In this document: in pieces, positions 1 through 7,393 of the stretch
Position numbering within the stretch: the first letter of the stretch is position 1
Layout of the letters: each line of letters begins with the position of its first letter
Source of the DNA: Flavobacteriales bacterium
GTDB taxonomy: Bacteria > Bacteroidota > Bacteroidia > Flavobacteriales_E > Vicingaceae
Reading direction: 5' to 3'
Length of the DNA: 16,072 bases
Assembly (NCBI GenBank): GCA_002402165.1
Contig: NVVI01000023.1
Coordinates: forward strand, 30,362 to 46,433
Made by a program: the position numbers and the translations under genes
The notes under the pieces: model-generated
The model's database searches: none
Seen by the model: only the letters and a program-made list of their open reading frames with translations
Told to the model about the DNA's origin: nothing

Positions 1-1
1 T

Positions 2-595
2 GTGTTTTGTTCAGCTTTAATTTTTGTAAGAGTTGTTGTTGAAGGAGAAATGACTTTTTTATTTCTTATAAAAAACCTAGGATTAGCTTGGTTGCCCTAT
101 CTTATTTCACAAGGATTTAGATTGGAGAAAATGTCAAAAGGATGGTTCGTGCTGATTTTTTTATTATGGTTACTCTTTTTTCCAAACGCTTTATACAGTA
201 CTACTGATTTATTTTATATTTATAGAAAACCTAGGCTAAAGGTTTGGTTTGATATTGTACTGTTGCTATCATATGTTCTTTTGGCTTTGTTCTTGGCATT
301 TGCATCTTTAAAGAACTTAGAAGTACTTCTCTATAAGAGGTATACAAGATTTAAAAGTACTGTATTTATTATAGGTATTTTATACCTTGCTAGTGTAGGT
401 GTTTATTTGGGACGTTTTAAAAGGTTAAACAGCTCCGATATATTTACACGTCCAAAACACTTGCTTCAAGAGGTTATGAATGTAGTTATACATCCTTTTG
501 AAGATGTAAATTTTTATATTATAACATTTGTTTTTACAATTTCGATGTACCTTTTTTACTATGGTCTTTTCCATTTCGCAAAAAATCACAAATAA
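2..595 (+). CDS. DUF1361 family integral membrane protein (5' end outside window)
   Basis: The frame is open to the left edge, so the true start is probably upstream. The first visible residues look like the middle of a first membrane helix. About 197 residues are visible, with several hydrophobic segments (roughly residues 18-36, 45-62, 80-103, 119-137 and 172-193). Motifs typical of DUF1361 are present: a 'NLxLAWLPYLIS' stretch near residues 25-36, 'WLLFFPNALYSTTDL' near 56-70 and 'YLGRFKRLNSSDI' near 134-146. The function of the family is not known; it acts in the cytoplasmic membrane. It converges on a minus-strand gene and its stop codon overlaps the T-run of that gene's terminator. Confidence 0.75.
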   Translation: MFCSALIFVRVVVEGEMTFLFLIKNLGLAWLPYLISQGFRLEKMSKGWFVLIFLLWLLFFPNALYSTTDLFYIYRKPRLKVWFDIVLLLSYVLLALFLAFASLKNLEVLLYKRYTRFKSTVFIIGILYLASVGVYLGRFKRLNSSDIFTRPKHLLQEVMNVVIHPFEDVNFYIITFVFTISMYLFYYGLFHFAKNHK

Positions 596-621
596 AAAAG
601 ACCGACAATTTCTTGCCGGCC
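594..621 (-). terminator. Rho-independent terminator of the PadR/membrane-protein unit
   Basis: Read on the minus strand, a 9-bp stem (621-613 with 608-600) closed by a GAAA tetraloop is followed directly by six T. Two pairs are G-U wobbles in the minus-strand RNA and would be A-C mismatches in plus-strand RNA, so the hairpin is strong only for leftward transcription. It lies 27 nt past the stop of the minus-strand gene. Confidence 0.85.
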
Positions 622-648
622 CTTATGCTCTCTAGTTGTATTCAAAAA

Positions 649-1869
649 CTAAGAAACCTTTCCTTTATAGTATTGTAACAATCCAGAATGTAATCGCTGA
701 ATTTGTAAATTCAAATAACTTAAATCATGTACTACTATTCCTAATGGGAATTGCGTGTTTTCACTTTTTAAGTAGTAATCTAAATTGTCTTGATTCAATT
801 TGAGATTAGCATCTGTTCCAGTGATTTTTTTGTAAGCTACCTGATAATCATCTACCAAAATCATTAATTCTACCAAACCATTTTCTTCTTTTCTTAATGA
901 AATTAAGTCTCCTTTATCATCAGAAATAAGCGTATAGTTTTCTTTTAAAATGGTTTTAATTTCATCATCAGATAATTCGGTATGATAACTTTTAGCAATA
1001 TCAAAATTTAAGTCATGACTAATCTTATTAATAGATAGCGCTATTTCATTTACTTGTTGAAATGCTTTATCAGCAATAGAATCTTTTTCTATTAAAGCAA
1101 GTAGGCTAGTATTTGTTTTATTACTTGCTGCAATATCATTATTAATAGTGTATTGCATATTTAAAATTGATGTTCGCACAATATGGCTATTACCTCGTAA
1201 GTTTACCAAAGAGAATAACATGCTAGCCCCAGCAATTGCTACCACAGTTGTAATTACTGTATTTGTGCGCAACTCTTTATTTTTGTAATAGTTAAAAATG
1301 TAGAGTGGGAGGTAGATGAAGATAATCATTATCCCGCCAGAGGTCATTAAGATATTGGCCGTTGGCCAGTGCATAATTTTAAATAGGATGCCAAAGCATA
1401 AAATAAAGGCACTGATTGTTCCTACTATATTTATCCAAAGTCTAGGTTTGCCAATTTTTTCTTTGACTCGAACAGTTAGGAAAATTGGCATAAAAATAAG
1501 ACAAAGTGATGCTACGCCTAATACGTACATGACTCCTGCTCCTGGCCAATGTTGAATTTTAAAAATTGTTGCAAACAGCAATAAAACTGCTGATGTAATT
1601 CCGGTGATGTGCATTGTCTTTCTCATAGCTAATATGTTTTTGGTTAATAAAAAAGTTGTTTCCTCCTGTATATGTCGGATACCTTTTTTACCAAAGCTGC
1701 TCATTGATTCTTCTAATGCGCTGGCGTAGTTTAACCCACTTTCCATTTTCTCCTCAATCATACAACAAATATGATCTACGAGATCGTAAGAAAGCTCTTC
1801 CATTTCTACTCCTCTAGCTTCAACTAGCAGTGTAATTTCGCTGATGTTTTGTTCAGTTAAATCGACCAT
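649..1869 (-). CDS. Multi-pass membrane protein paired with a PadR regulator, two GldL-like HWP motifs
   Basis: The protein has 406 residues. The N-terminal soluble part (about 1-80) contains 'LVDHICCMIEEKMESG', a helical domain I associate with PadR-linked membrane proteins in Bacteroidota and reminiscent of the HAAS/DUF1700 partners of PadR in Firmicutes. About five membrane helices follow (about 86-104, 113-133, 144-164, 173-194, 203-223), then a hydrophilic C-terminal half of about 180 residues. 'FKIQHWPGA' (103-111) and 'FKIMHWPTA' (163-171) are an internal duplication 60 residues apart and resemble the HWP motif of the gliding motor protein GldL. The start overlaps the end of the padR-like gene by 13 nt, so the two are translationally coupled. 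A plausible but unproven role is sensing membrane or envelope state for the regulator. No enzyme domain is visible. Confidence 0.7.
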   Translation of the reverse strand: MVDLTEQNISEITLLVEARGVEMEELSYDLVDHICCMIEEKMESGLNYASALEESMSSFGKKGIRHIQEETTFLLTKNILAMRKTMHITGITSAVLLLFATIFKIQHWPGAGVMYVLGVASLCLIFMPIFLTVRVKEKIGKPRLWINIVGTISAFILCFGILFKIMHWPTANILMTSGGIMIIFIYLPLYIFNYYKNKELRTNTVITTVVAIAGASMLFSLVNLRGNSHIVRTSILNMQYTINNDIAASNKTNTSLLALIEKDSIADKAFQQVNEIALSINKISHDLNFDIAKSYHTELSDDEIKTILKENYTLISDDKGDLISLRKEENGLVELMILVDDYQVAYKKITGTDANLKLNQDNLDYYLKSENTQFPLGIVVHDLSYLNLQIQRLHSGLLQYYKGKVS

Positions 1870-2207
1870 GCTAATGTTTGAGGGGTGATGTTGATTATGG
1901 TTCTTAATGTTTCCATAAACTCCTTCAATTCTTCAACCTTTTCTTTGGCGCTACTATTTCCTGTTTGCGTTAAGCTGTAGTATTTTCTAACTCTATTACC
2001 AACTGTTTCTTTCTTTGTGGTTAGTAATCCGTCAGCTTCCAACTTATGCAAGGCGGGGTATAAAGCACCTTCAGTTAAAACAATTTTTCCCTCGGTAATC
2101 TCTTTCACCTTTTGGGTGATTTGGTAACCGTACATACTATCACTTTCCGAGAGCAGTTTTAAAATGATAGTTTTTAAGGTTCCTTTTAATAGTTCTTTTG
2201 AATACAT
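1857..2207 (-). CDS. PadR family transcriptional regulator
   Basis: This is a winged-helix DNA-binding repressor of about 116 residues. From the chosen start the protein reads MYSKELLKGTLKTIIL, the usual PadR N-terminus. Next come 'MYGYQITQKV' and the wing-associated 'LTEGALYPALHKLEADGLL', then 'RKYYSLTQTG'. The open frame continues upstream to 2252, giving 15 extra residues, but those overlap the promoter and operator-like repeats and have no family counterpart, so I prefer 2207. A TATATTTG box ends 4 nt before this ATG. The gene overlaps the downstream membrane protein by 13 nt, an arrangement typical of PadR regulators with an adjacent membrane partner. It probably represses its own unit. 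The ligand is unknown. Confidence 0.85.
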   Translation of the reverse strand: MYSKELLKGTLKTIILKLLSESDSMYGYQITQKVKEITEGKIVLTEGALYPALHKLEADGLLTTKKETVGNRVRKYYSLTQTGNSSAKEKVEELKEFMETLRTIINITPQTLAWSI

Positions 2208-2261
2208 AAGACAAATATACATAATAATCTTATACATAAGAACTAGATGCATAAAAAATTA
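2202..2261 (-). promoter_or_regulatory. Putative PadR operator array: four direct repeats with 15-bp period overlapping the promoter
   Basis: On the plus strand the octamer ATACATAA occurs at 2202, 2217 and 2232, and a one-mismatch copy ATGCATAA at 2247, each exactly 15 bp apart. On the transcribed strand these are ATGTAT-type half-sites, like those described for PadR/LmrR operators. The array spans the PadR start codon (2205-2207) and the -7 like box TATATTTG (2212-2219 on the minus strand). Binding there would block transcription. No clear -33 TTG was found upstream. The direct (not inverted) arrangement is unusual, and the link to PadR is inference. Confidence 0.45.
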
Positions 2262-2316
2262 TTATGTAAATGGATTAACTGTCTGGAAATCAATGAGAAT
2301 AATTTTATTTCGATGT

Positions 2317-2426
2317 TCGTCATTCCGCAGATGTCACCCTGAGCGGAGTCGAAGGGTTAACACGGAATCTCCCGATTAAAAGCTCTGTTATTTGTTTGAG
2401 ATTACGGGTCAAGCCCGTAATGACGA
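2317..2426. repeat. Dispersed palindromic repeat element (intergenic)
   Basis: Outer arms TCGTCATT (2317-2324) and AATGACGA (2419-2426) are perfect inverted repeats. Inside lie the Bacteroidota-type motif CCCTGAGCGGAGTCGAAGGG (about 2337-2356) and a perfect 8-bp stem ATTACGGG/CCCGTAAT (2401-2408 with 2414-2421, loop of 5). There is no T-run after the stem on either strand, so I do not call it an intrinsic terminator. It occupies most of the gap between the small hypothetical gene and padR. Related elements occur at several other junctions in the window. Confidence 0.7.
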
Positions 2427-2470
2427 TACGTTTTGTTTTGAAAACTTCGAATGAGTTTGCTACTTAAATT

Positions 2471-2869
2471 TTAATCGTGATATCTCAACCACCTCACATT
2501 TCCTTCTATTGATTTGAGATTAATTTGTTTCCTTAAATCATCTCGTAAGCTATTGATTAGAAAATCTAGCTGAAAATTTTTGCCTTCTGACACCTCATCT
2601 GCAAGTATTTTAGCAAGTTCTACTTGTTTTTTTGAGCCAAATAATTGTATTTCCGAAATAACATTTTCAATTTTTCGATTTTTTGACTCAGAATCAGGTC
2701 TTTGTACAATTTCTGTAGTTAATATTAAATAGGCATCTATAAGATGTTTAACTGATATTTCTCGACTTTTGTTCTTCTTATCTCTTTGAGAAGTTAAATA
2801 ATGTCCTGCCAACCAACCTAAAACTGCTAATACAATTGCTGTAAATATTTTAAGATAATCTAAATCCAT
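2471..2869 (-). CDS. Hypothetical protein with one N-terminal membrane helix
   Basis: The protein has about 132 residues from the ATG at 2869, which lies 4 nt after the pyrC stop. An upstream in-frame ATG at 2890 would add seven residues inside pyrC and is less likely. Residues about 5-23 form one membrane helix ('IFTAIVLAVLGWLAGHYL'), followed by a basic stretch (SQRDKKNKSREIS) that suggests the remainder is cytoplasmic. The rest is predicted to be mostly helical and includes 'EIQLFGSKKQVELAK' and a C-terminal 'LRDDLRKQINLKSIEGNVRWLR'. I recognise the general look of a small membrane-anchored family found in several phyla but know no function. Its close spacing suggests co-transcription with pyrC. 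Confidence 0.65.
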   Translation of the reverse strand: MDLDYLKIFTAIVLAVLGWLAGHYLTSQRDKKNKSREISVKHLIDAYLILTTEIVQRPDSESKNRKIENVISEIQLFGSKKQVELAKILADEVSEGKNFQLDFLINSLRDDLRKQINLKSIEGNVRWLRYHD

Positions 2870-2873
2870 ATTA

Positions 2874-4220
2874 CTAAATATAAAAATCAAAACTCATTCG
2901 TTTCCCTCTATACTCTTCGTCAATTGCCCCCATATTAAACACCAAGTGTCCATTTACAAAAGTTTGCAATATTTTAGATTTAAACGTTTGTCCTTCCATA
3001 GGAGACCAGCCACATTTGTAAAGCAAGTTTTCTTTTTCTACTGTCCAAGGGTTATCGATATCTACCACTACTAAATCAGCATAAAAACCTTCTTTAATAA
3101 AACCTCTTTCTTCTATACGAAAACAATCGGCTACAGCGTGGCTCATCTTTTCTACTATTTTTTCAATAGAGATTTTTCCATTGTGGTAATGTTCTAGCAT
3201 AGCCACTATTGCATGTTGTACCATTGGCCCACCAGATGCAGAGTTGAAATAAGTGTTCAGTTTTTCTTCTACTGTATGCGGAGCATGGTCAGTTGCAATA
3301 ACATCAATGTAATCATCCAAAACTCCTTGTAAAATAGCATCTCTGTCAGAAGCTTTTTTAACAGCAGGGTTCCATTTAATAAATGCTCCTTTGGTTTCAT
3401 AGTCTTCATCAGAAAACCACATGTGATGAATACACGCTTCGGCAGTAATGCGTTTTTCTTTTAATGGTGTATTATTTTCTAATAAGGATAACTCTTTAGC
3501 TGTAGATACATGAAACAAATGAAAACGAGTGTTGTGTTTTTTTGCCAATTCTATTGCTAATGATGAAGACAAATAGCACGCTTCTTCACTTCTAATTTCT
3601 GGGTGACAAGTTACAGGAACATCTTCTCCGTATTTTTCTTTATAAATTGCCATATTGTTTCTGATGGTAGTTTCATCTTCGCAATGCGCAGCAATTAATA
3701 ATTTACATTTAGAAAACAATTCTTCTAATGTTTCCTTATTATCTACTAGCATATTCCCGGTAGAAGAACCCATAAAAACTTTCACACCACAAACCGTTTT
3801 AGGATCTGTTTTTAAAACTTCCTCAATATTATCGTTAGAAGCTCCCATGTAAAAGGAGTAGTTTGCCAAAGAACTCTTGGCTGCAATATCATATTTATCT
3901 TGCAGTAATTCTTGCGTCAACGTATTCGGAACAGTATTGGGCATTTCCATAAAGGAAGTTATACCACCTGCAACAGCTGCAGTTGATTCTGTGTTAATAT
4001 TTGCTTTATGAGTTAATCCAGGCTCTCTAAAATGAACTTGATCGTCAATTGTACCTGGTAATAAATAGTTGTTATGAATGTCAATTATTTCAGCATCAAT
4101 TCCTGAAATATCGTCATCAGACTTATAAATTTTAGAGATTCTTTCTCCTTCAATTAATAAATGACCTTTATAGATTTGTCCTTCATTAACTATTTGAGCG
4201 TTTTTGAGTAGTGTTTTCAT
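2874..4220 (-). CDS. pyrC: Dihydroorotase (class I, amidohydrolase superfamily)
   Basis: Cyclises carbamoyl-aspartate to dihydroorotate in de novo pyrimidine synthesis (cytoplasm). The 448-residue length fits the class I family. Visible motifs are 'DDQVHFREPG' at residues 59-68, Lys147 in 'GVKVFMGSS', His179 in 'AAHCED', His237 in 'HLFHVST' and Asp311 in 'ATDHAPH'. These are the usual metal and substrate positions, except that the first metal-binding His of the HxH motif is Gln61. From memory this DDQVHFREPG form is usual in Bacteroidota dihydroorotases, so it is probably a lineage feature and not a defect. A TATATTTG box lies 5 nt before the ATG. The small membrane-protein gene follows after 4 nt. 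Other amidohydrolases such as allantoinase are less likely given the overall motif set. Confidence 0.9.
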   Translation of the reverse strand: MKTLLKNAQIVNEGQIYKGHLLIEGERISKIYKSDDDISGIDAEIIDIHNNYLLPGTIDDQVHFREPGLTHKANINTESTAAVAGGITSFMEMPNTVPNTLTQELLQDKYDIAAKSSLANYSFYMGASNDNIEEVLKTDPKTVCGVKVFMGSSTGNMLVDNKETLEELFSKCKLLIAAHCEDETTIRNNMAIYKEKYGEDVPVTCHPEIRSEEACYLSSSLAIELAKKHNTRFHLFHVSTAKELSLLENNTPLKEKRITAEACIHHMWFSDEDYETKGAFIKWNPAVKKASDRDAILQGVLDDYIDVIATDHAPHTVEEKLNTYFNSASGGPMVQHAIVAMLEHYHNGKISIEKIVEKMSHAVADCFRIEERGFIKEGFYADLVVVDIDNPWTVEKENLLYKCGWSPMEGQTFKSKILQTFVNGHLVFNMGAIDEEYRGKRMSFDFYI

Positions 4221-4225
4221 TGGTG

Positions 4226-4233
4226 CAAATATA
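4226..4233 (-). promoter_or_regulatory. Bacteroidota -7 box before pyrC
   Basis: On the minus strand TATATTTG matches TAnnTTTG and ends 5 nt before the pyrC ATG (4218-4220). A clear TTG at the -33 position is not seen. If used, the transcript would have almost no 5' untranslated region. Confidence 0.4.
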
Positions 4234-4246
4234 CTGGATAAACGTT

Positions 4247-4319
4247 ACCCTGAATTTATTTCAGGGTCTATTTTGATAGAAAATCAAGGTGTTTTTTCTG
4301 GACCCCCGATTGCTCGGGG
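4247..4319. repeat. Pair of short palindromes between the GT2 gene and pyrC
   Basis: The first palindrome is ACCCTGAA (4247-4254)/TTCAGGGT (4260-4267), a perfect 8-bp stem with a 5-nt loop. The second is CCCCGA (4304-4309)/TCGGGG (4314-4319), a 6-bp stem with a 4-nt loop. Neither is followed by a T-run on the transcribed minus strand, so neither is a canonical terminator. They belong to the GC-richer intergenic repeat fragments scattered in this region. Confidence 0.5.
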
Positions 4320-4324
4320 AAGAA

Positions 4325-5056
4325 TTATCTGTCGTATTTTCTAAACCAACTTTTCATTTTCATTTGAATTACTCCAAAAATGGCTTCTTTAAAAATACCA
4401 CCACTCATTTTAGATTCTCCTTCTTGTCTGTCGGTAAAAATGATTGGAACTTCTACTACATTAAATCCAAATTTAACGGCCGTAAACTTCATTTCTATTT
4501 GAAAGGCATAACCTTTAAATTTAATGGCATCTAAATTTATTGTTTCTAGCACTTTTCTAGTGTAACACTTAAAGCCTGAGGTGGTATCTCTAATGTCCAT
4601 TCCCGTAATAAAGCGTACATAAGAAGAAGCGTAATAAGACATTAAAACTCTACCCATTGGCCAATTTACCACATTAACACCCGATTTGTATCGTGAGCCA
4701 ATTGATAGATCTGCACCGTCATTAGCACAAACATTATATAGTTGAATTAAATCCTCTGGATTGTGTGAAAAATCGCAATCCATTTCATAAATATATCCGT
4801 ATTCTCTTTTCAAAGACCATTTAAAACCATGAATGTAAGCTGTTCCTAATCCTAATTTCCCACTTCTTTCTTCAAGGTGTAATTGATTGGGAAATTCTGT
4901 TTGTAATGTTTTTACAATAGTAGCTGTACCATCAGGAGAACCATCATCCACAACTAAAATATGGAAAATCTTTTCTAAAGAAAATACTTTACGTACCATC
5001 TTCTCTAAGTTTTCCTTTTCGTTGTAGGTTGGTATAATTACAATACTATCTGACAT
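4325..5056 (-). CDS. Polyprenol-phosphate mannosyltransferase-like glycosyltransferase, GT2 family (DPM1-like)
   Basis: Probably transfers a sugar from a nucleotide donor to polyprenyl phosphate at the cytoplasmic membrane face. The 243-residue length is normal for the single-domain DPM1-like form. The GT-A fold motifs are in order: 'VIIPTYNEKENL' (6-17), 'LVVDDGSPDGT' (34-44), the DxD motif Asp93-Cys-Asp95 in 'EMDCDFSHNPED', 'DLSIGSRY' (116-123), 'RDTTSGFKCY' and a late 'RQEGESKMSGG'. There is no C-terminal membrane domain, as in soluble DPM1-type enzymes. Substrate specificity cannot be read from the sequence. A possible promoter (TATATTTA at 5077-5084, TTG about 22 bp upstream) lies in the 5' gap. 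It precedes pyrC, an order I recall from other flavobacterial genomes. Confidence 0.85.
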   Translation of the reverse strand: MSDSIVIIPTYNEKENLEKMVRKVFSLEKIFHILVVDDGSPDGTATIVKTLQTEFPNQLHLEERSGKLGLGTAYIHGFKWSLKREYGYIYEMDCDFSHNPEDLIQLYNVCANDGADLSIGSRYKSGVNVVNWPMGRVLMSYYASSYVRFITGMDIRDTTSGFKCYTRKVLETINLDAIKFKGYAFQIEMKFTAVKFGFNVVEVPIIFTDRQEGESKMSGGIFKEAIFGVIQMKMKSWFRKYDR

Positions 5057-5154
5057 ACTAATTTTAAGTAAGTCTGTAAATATAATTAATTGCTATATAG
5101 AAATAACAACCGTTTACAAAATTGTGTTAATTGACGTTAATGTTGAATTATTGA

Positions 5155-7347
5155 CTATCTAATTACCGTAATATTTCCTTTTTTAAAGACTTCATCAGTA
5201 TCAGCACATTTTGTAATGAGGTGATAAACAAAAACACCAGGGTCAACGGGGTTTCCTTTGTAAGTACCATCCCAACCAATAGACTGGTCTTTAGTTTCAA
5301 ATACTTTTTCACCCCATCTGTCATATATTTTTAGAGTCATTTCATCCAAACCTCCTCTAACAAAAAGCACATCATTTTCTTTGTCTCCATTAGGAGTAAA
5401 GGCATTAGGAACAAAAATTTCTGCTAAAGCTATTTTTTCTATTGTGTTGGTAAAACCATCATTGCAACCATTTGAAGTAGTGATAGTTAGTGTCACATCA
5501 AAATTCCCACTTGTAGCGTAAATATGAGTGTCAATTGGAGTGTTAGAAGTGTATCCATCTCCAAAATTCCAAACATAGCTCACCGCTACAATTCCATCTA
5601 AAGAGGAAGAGGCAGTAAATTCAACCCCATAAGTACATCTAATGTCTTTTATGTCATAACTATATACGAAATCGGGATATATAATTACTTGTAACTGTGT
5701 GGTATCTCCACATGCTGGACTATCAGTAAATGCTATTAAAATTGGGTTATAAGTTCCTGGTTGAGGGTAAGTATAAGTTGGATTGGATACATTAGAAGTA
5801 TCTGAAGCAATAGTTTGTACGCCAAAATCCCAAAAATAATTAACAGGAAAAACCCCGTCAAAATTAGAGCTTCCTGTGAATACAACATTAGGAGAGCATG
5901 GGAGATTTGTTAACGTTTCAGTTAAATTAAATGCTGGAAATATGGTAACAGTTACAATTCCTGTATCGTTACATCCTGTATTTATGGGCGAGTAAGAAAT
6001 TAACGTAACGATATATGTTCCAGGGGTTGTATAATTATAGCTTGGGTTTTGATTGTTAGAAATTCCAATTCCATCACCAAAATTCCATTCGAATATTACA
6101 TTTCCCGTGGTATCTAATAAAGTAGTTGCGTTAAATACAACACCCTGCGTACATGGTTCATTAGCAAAGTCCATTGTTTGGACAAATTCTGGTAAAATTG
6201 TTACAGTTCCATAAGCGGTATCATTACATGCTGTGCTAAAACTAGAAAAAGCGATTAACATTACGGTATAAGTTCCTGTATCACTGTACAAGTGAATGGG
6301 AGTTGAGTCTGTTGAAGTATTATTTATTCCACTAGTAGGGTCTCCAAAATTCCAGAAATAAGAGCCGGCACTATCACTGTTATTAATAAAGGTAGCTAAA
6401 AAGCTTTCACAACTAAAATTTGGTGCTATTAATGCAGCAACAGTAATTTTATCGCAAGGCACCACATTAAACTGAAAATCTCTTTTGGTTTCACTTAAAA
6501 ACACTCCATTTCGATATTCAGATACTTTTATTCCTACAACAAACTGACCAGTATCTCCAGGTGTTGCCGTTAATAAACCAGTGCTTGAATTAATAGATAA
6601 GGGTATGGATACGAGTGGTGGTGTTGCTGTTCCTAACATATTTAAAGTTGAATAATTTGCTGGTCCTGTTTGCCAAGTTACAGTTGAATAAGGAGGATTA
6701 TTAGGAGGTTGTGGCATCGGATTAGTTTGATTTGCACCTTGAAAAGGCTGAAATAATTCATAATACAAAGAATCTCCATCGGGATCGGTTGCTGAATGAT
6801 CGAAAGCAAAAGGCAATTGAGCACAGATAAAGGGAGGAGGCCATAAATTGAAGATAGGATTACTGTTAATTACTTCCACGCTGGTATCAGGAATTGTAGC
6901 ATAATAGGTTGCTCCAGTTGCGAGAGGGGCAACAATATTTAGAAGCGTACTGTTTCTACAACATCTTTGATAGACTAATTGGTAGCCTCCAGGAATAGGA
7001 GGTAAGTTAATGGTGTCAACATATGTTACAACATCGTAACAAACCCCAATAGGAGGAATAATGCATGGACTATTTATGGTGTTTGGAAGAGTGTCTGGTA
7101 TTGAATGACGCATAATTAGAGATAGGATTAGGGCATTACTTGTATCAAAAACTCCTAAACTAGCAATACTATCAGAATAAATCGCTACAGGATTTCCATT
7201 TATGCAATCTCGATAAACAGTTAATGTGATTTGATAATCATTGTTACCTAAATAGAGATAATATAATTCTCCACCAACAATGTGGGTTGCTTTAGTTGTA
7301 GGAATTAATAATCCTAAAAATATAATGATAAAAAGTAGTTTTTTCAT
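5155..7347 (-). CDS. Secreted PKD-repeat protein with T9SS type B (gliding motility-associated) C-terminal domain
   Basis: The protein has 730 residues. A signal peptide spans residues 1-20 (KKLLFIIIFLGLLIP, likely cleavage after TKA). The mature N-terminus 'THIVGGELYYLYLGNN' opens a roughly 280-residue region seen in other Bacteroidota surface proteins. Four PKD-like repeats follow, marked by WNFGD or WDFG at 332-336, 421-425, 506-509 and 593-597. The C-terminal domain (about 643-730) carries 'IFVPNAFTPNGDKENDV', 'KIYDRWGEKVF', 'GWDGTYKGNPVDPGVFVY' and ends 'KKGNITVIR', the type B sorting domain (Bac_Flav_CTERM). It is exported through the Sec and type IX systems and expected at the cell surface. 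Paired Cys residues in each repeat suggest disulphides. Ligand and role are unknown; adhesion is a guess. It starts 46 nt after the DAHP synthase stop, so it might share read-through transcription. Confidence 0.88.
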   Translation of the reverse strand: MKKLLFIIIFLGLLIPTTKATHIVGGELYYLYLGNNDYQITLTVYRDCINGNPVAIYSDSIASLGVFDTSNALILSLIMRHSIPDTLPNTINSPCIIPPIGVCYDVVTYVDTINLPPIPGGYQLVYQRCCRNSTLLNIVAPLATGATYYATIPDTSVEVINSNPIFNLWPPPFICAQLPFAFDHSATDPDGDSLYYELFQPFQGANQTNPMPQPPNNPPYSTVTWQTGPANYSTLNMLGTATPPLVSIPLSINSSTGLLTATPGDTGQFVVGIKVSEYRNGVFLSETKRDFQFNVVPCDKITVAALIAPNFSCESFLATFINNSDSAGSYFWNFGDPTSGINNTSTDSTPIHLYSDTGTYTVMLIAFSSFSTACNDTAYGTVTILPEFVQTMDFANEPCTQGVVFNATTLLDTTGNVIFEWNFGDGIGISNNQNPSYNYTTPGTYIVTLISYSPINTGCNDTGIVTVTIFPAFNLTETLTNLPCSPNVVFTGSSNFDGVFPVNYFWDFGVQTIASDTSNVSNPTYTYPQPGTYNPILIAFTDSPACGDTTQLQVIIYPDFVYSYDIKDIRCTYGVEFTASSSLDGIVAVSYVWNFGDGYTSNTPIDTHIYATSGNFDVTLTITTSNGCNDGFTNTIEKIALAEIFVPNAFTPNGDKENDVLFVRGGLDEMTLKIYDRWGEKVFETKDQSIGWDGTYKGNPVDPGVFVYHLITKCADTDEVFKKGNITVIR

Positions 7348-7393
7348 TACTTAATAGACGGAAAAAGAAGTTTATTAGTTGCAATTTACGGAT

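Noticed and set aside
2202..2261. CRISPR-like array
   Set aside because: Repeat unit is about 8 bp with a 15-bp period, far too short; an operator array fits better.
2164..2379. Plus-strand open frame of 71 codons across the padR upstream region
   Set aside because: Its C-terminal part (CHPERSRRV...) is the usual spurious translation of the GAGCGGAGTCGAAGGG repeat, and the rest is antisense to padR.
2401..2421. 8-bp perfect hairpin as a terminator for the pyrC unit
   Set aside because: No T-run follows on either strand; it is part of a dispersed repeat. Factor-dependent termination cannot be excluded.
4304..4319. CCCCGA/TCGGGG hairpin as terminator of the GT2 gene
   Set aside because: The minus strand after the stem reads GTCCAGAAAAAAC with no T-run.
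5155..7347. A structural component of the type IX secretion machinery or gliding motor
   Set aside because: The C-terminal domain marks a secreted cargo; the body is PKD repeats with no similarity to Gld/Spr/Por components.
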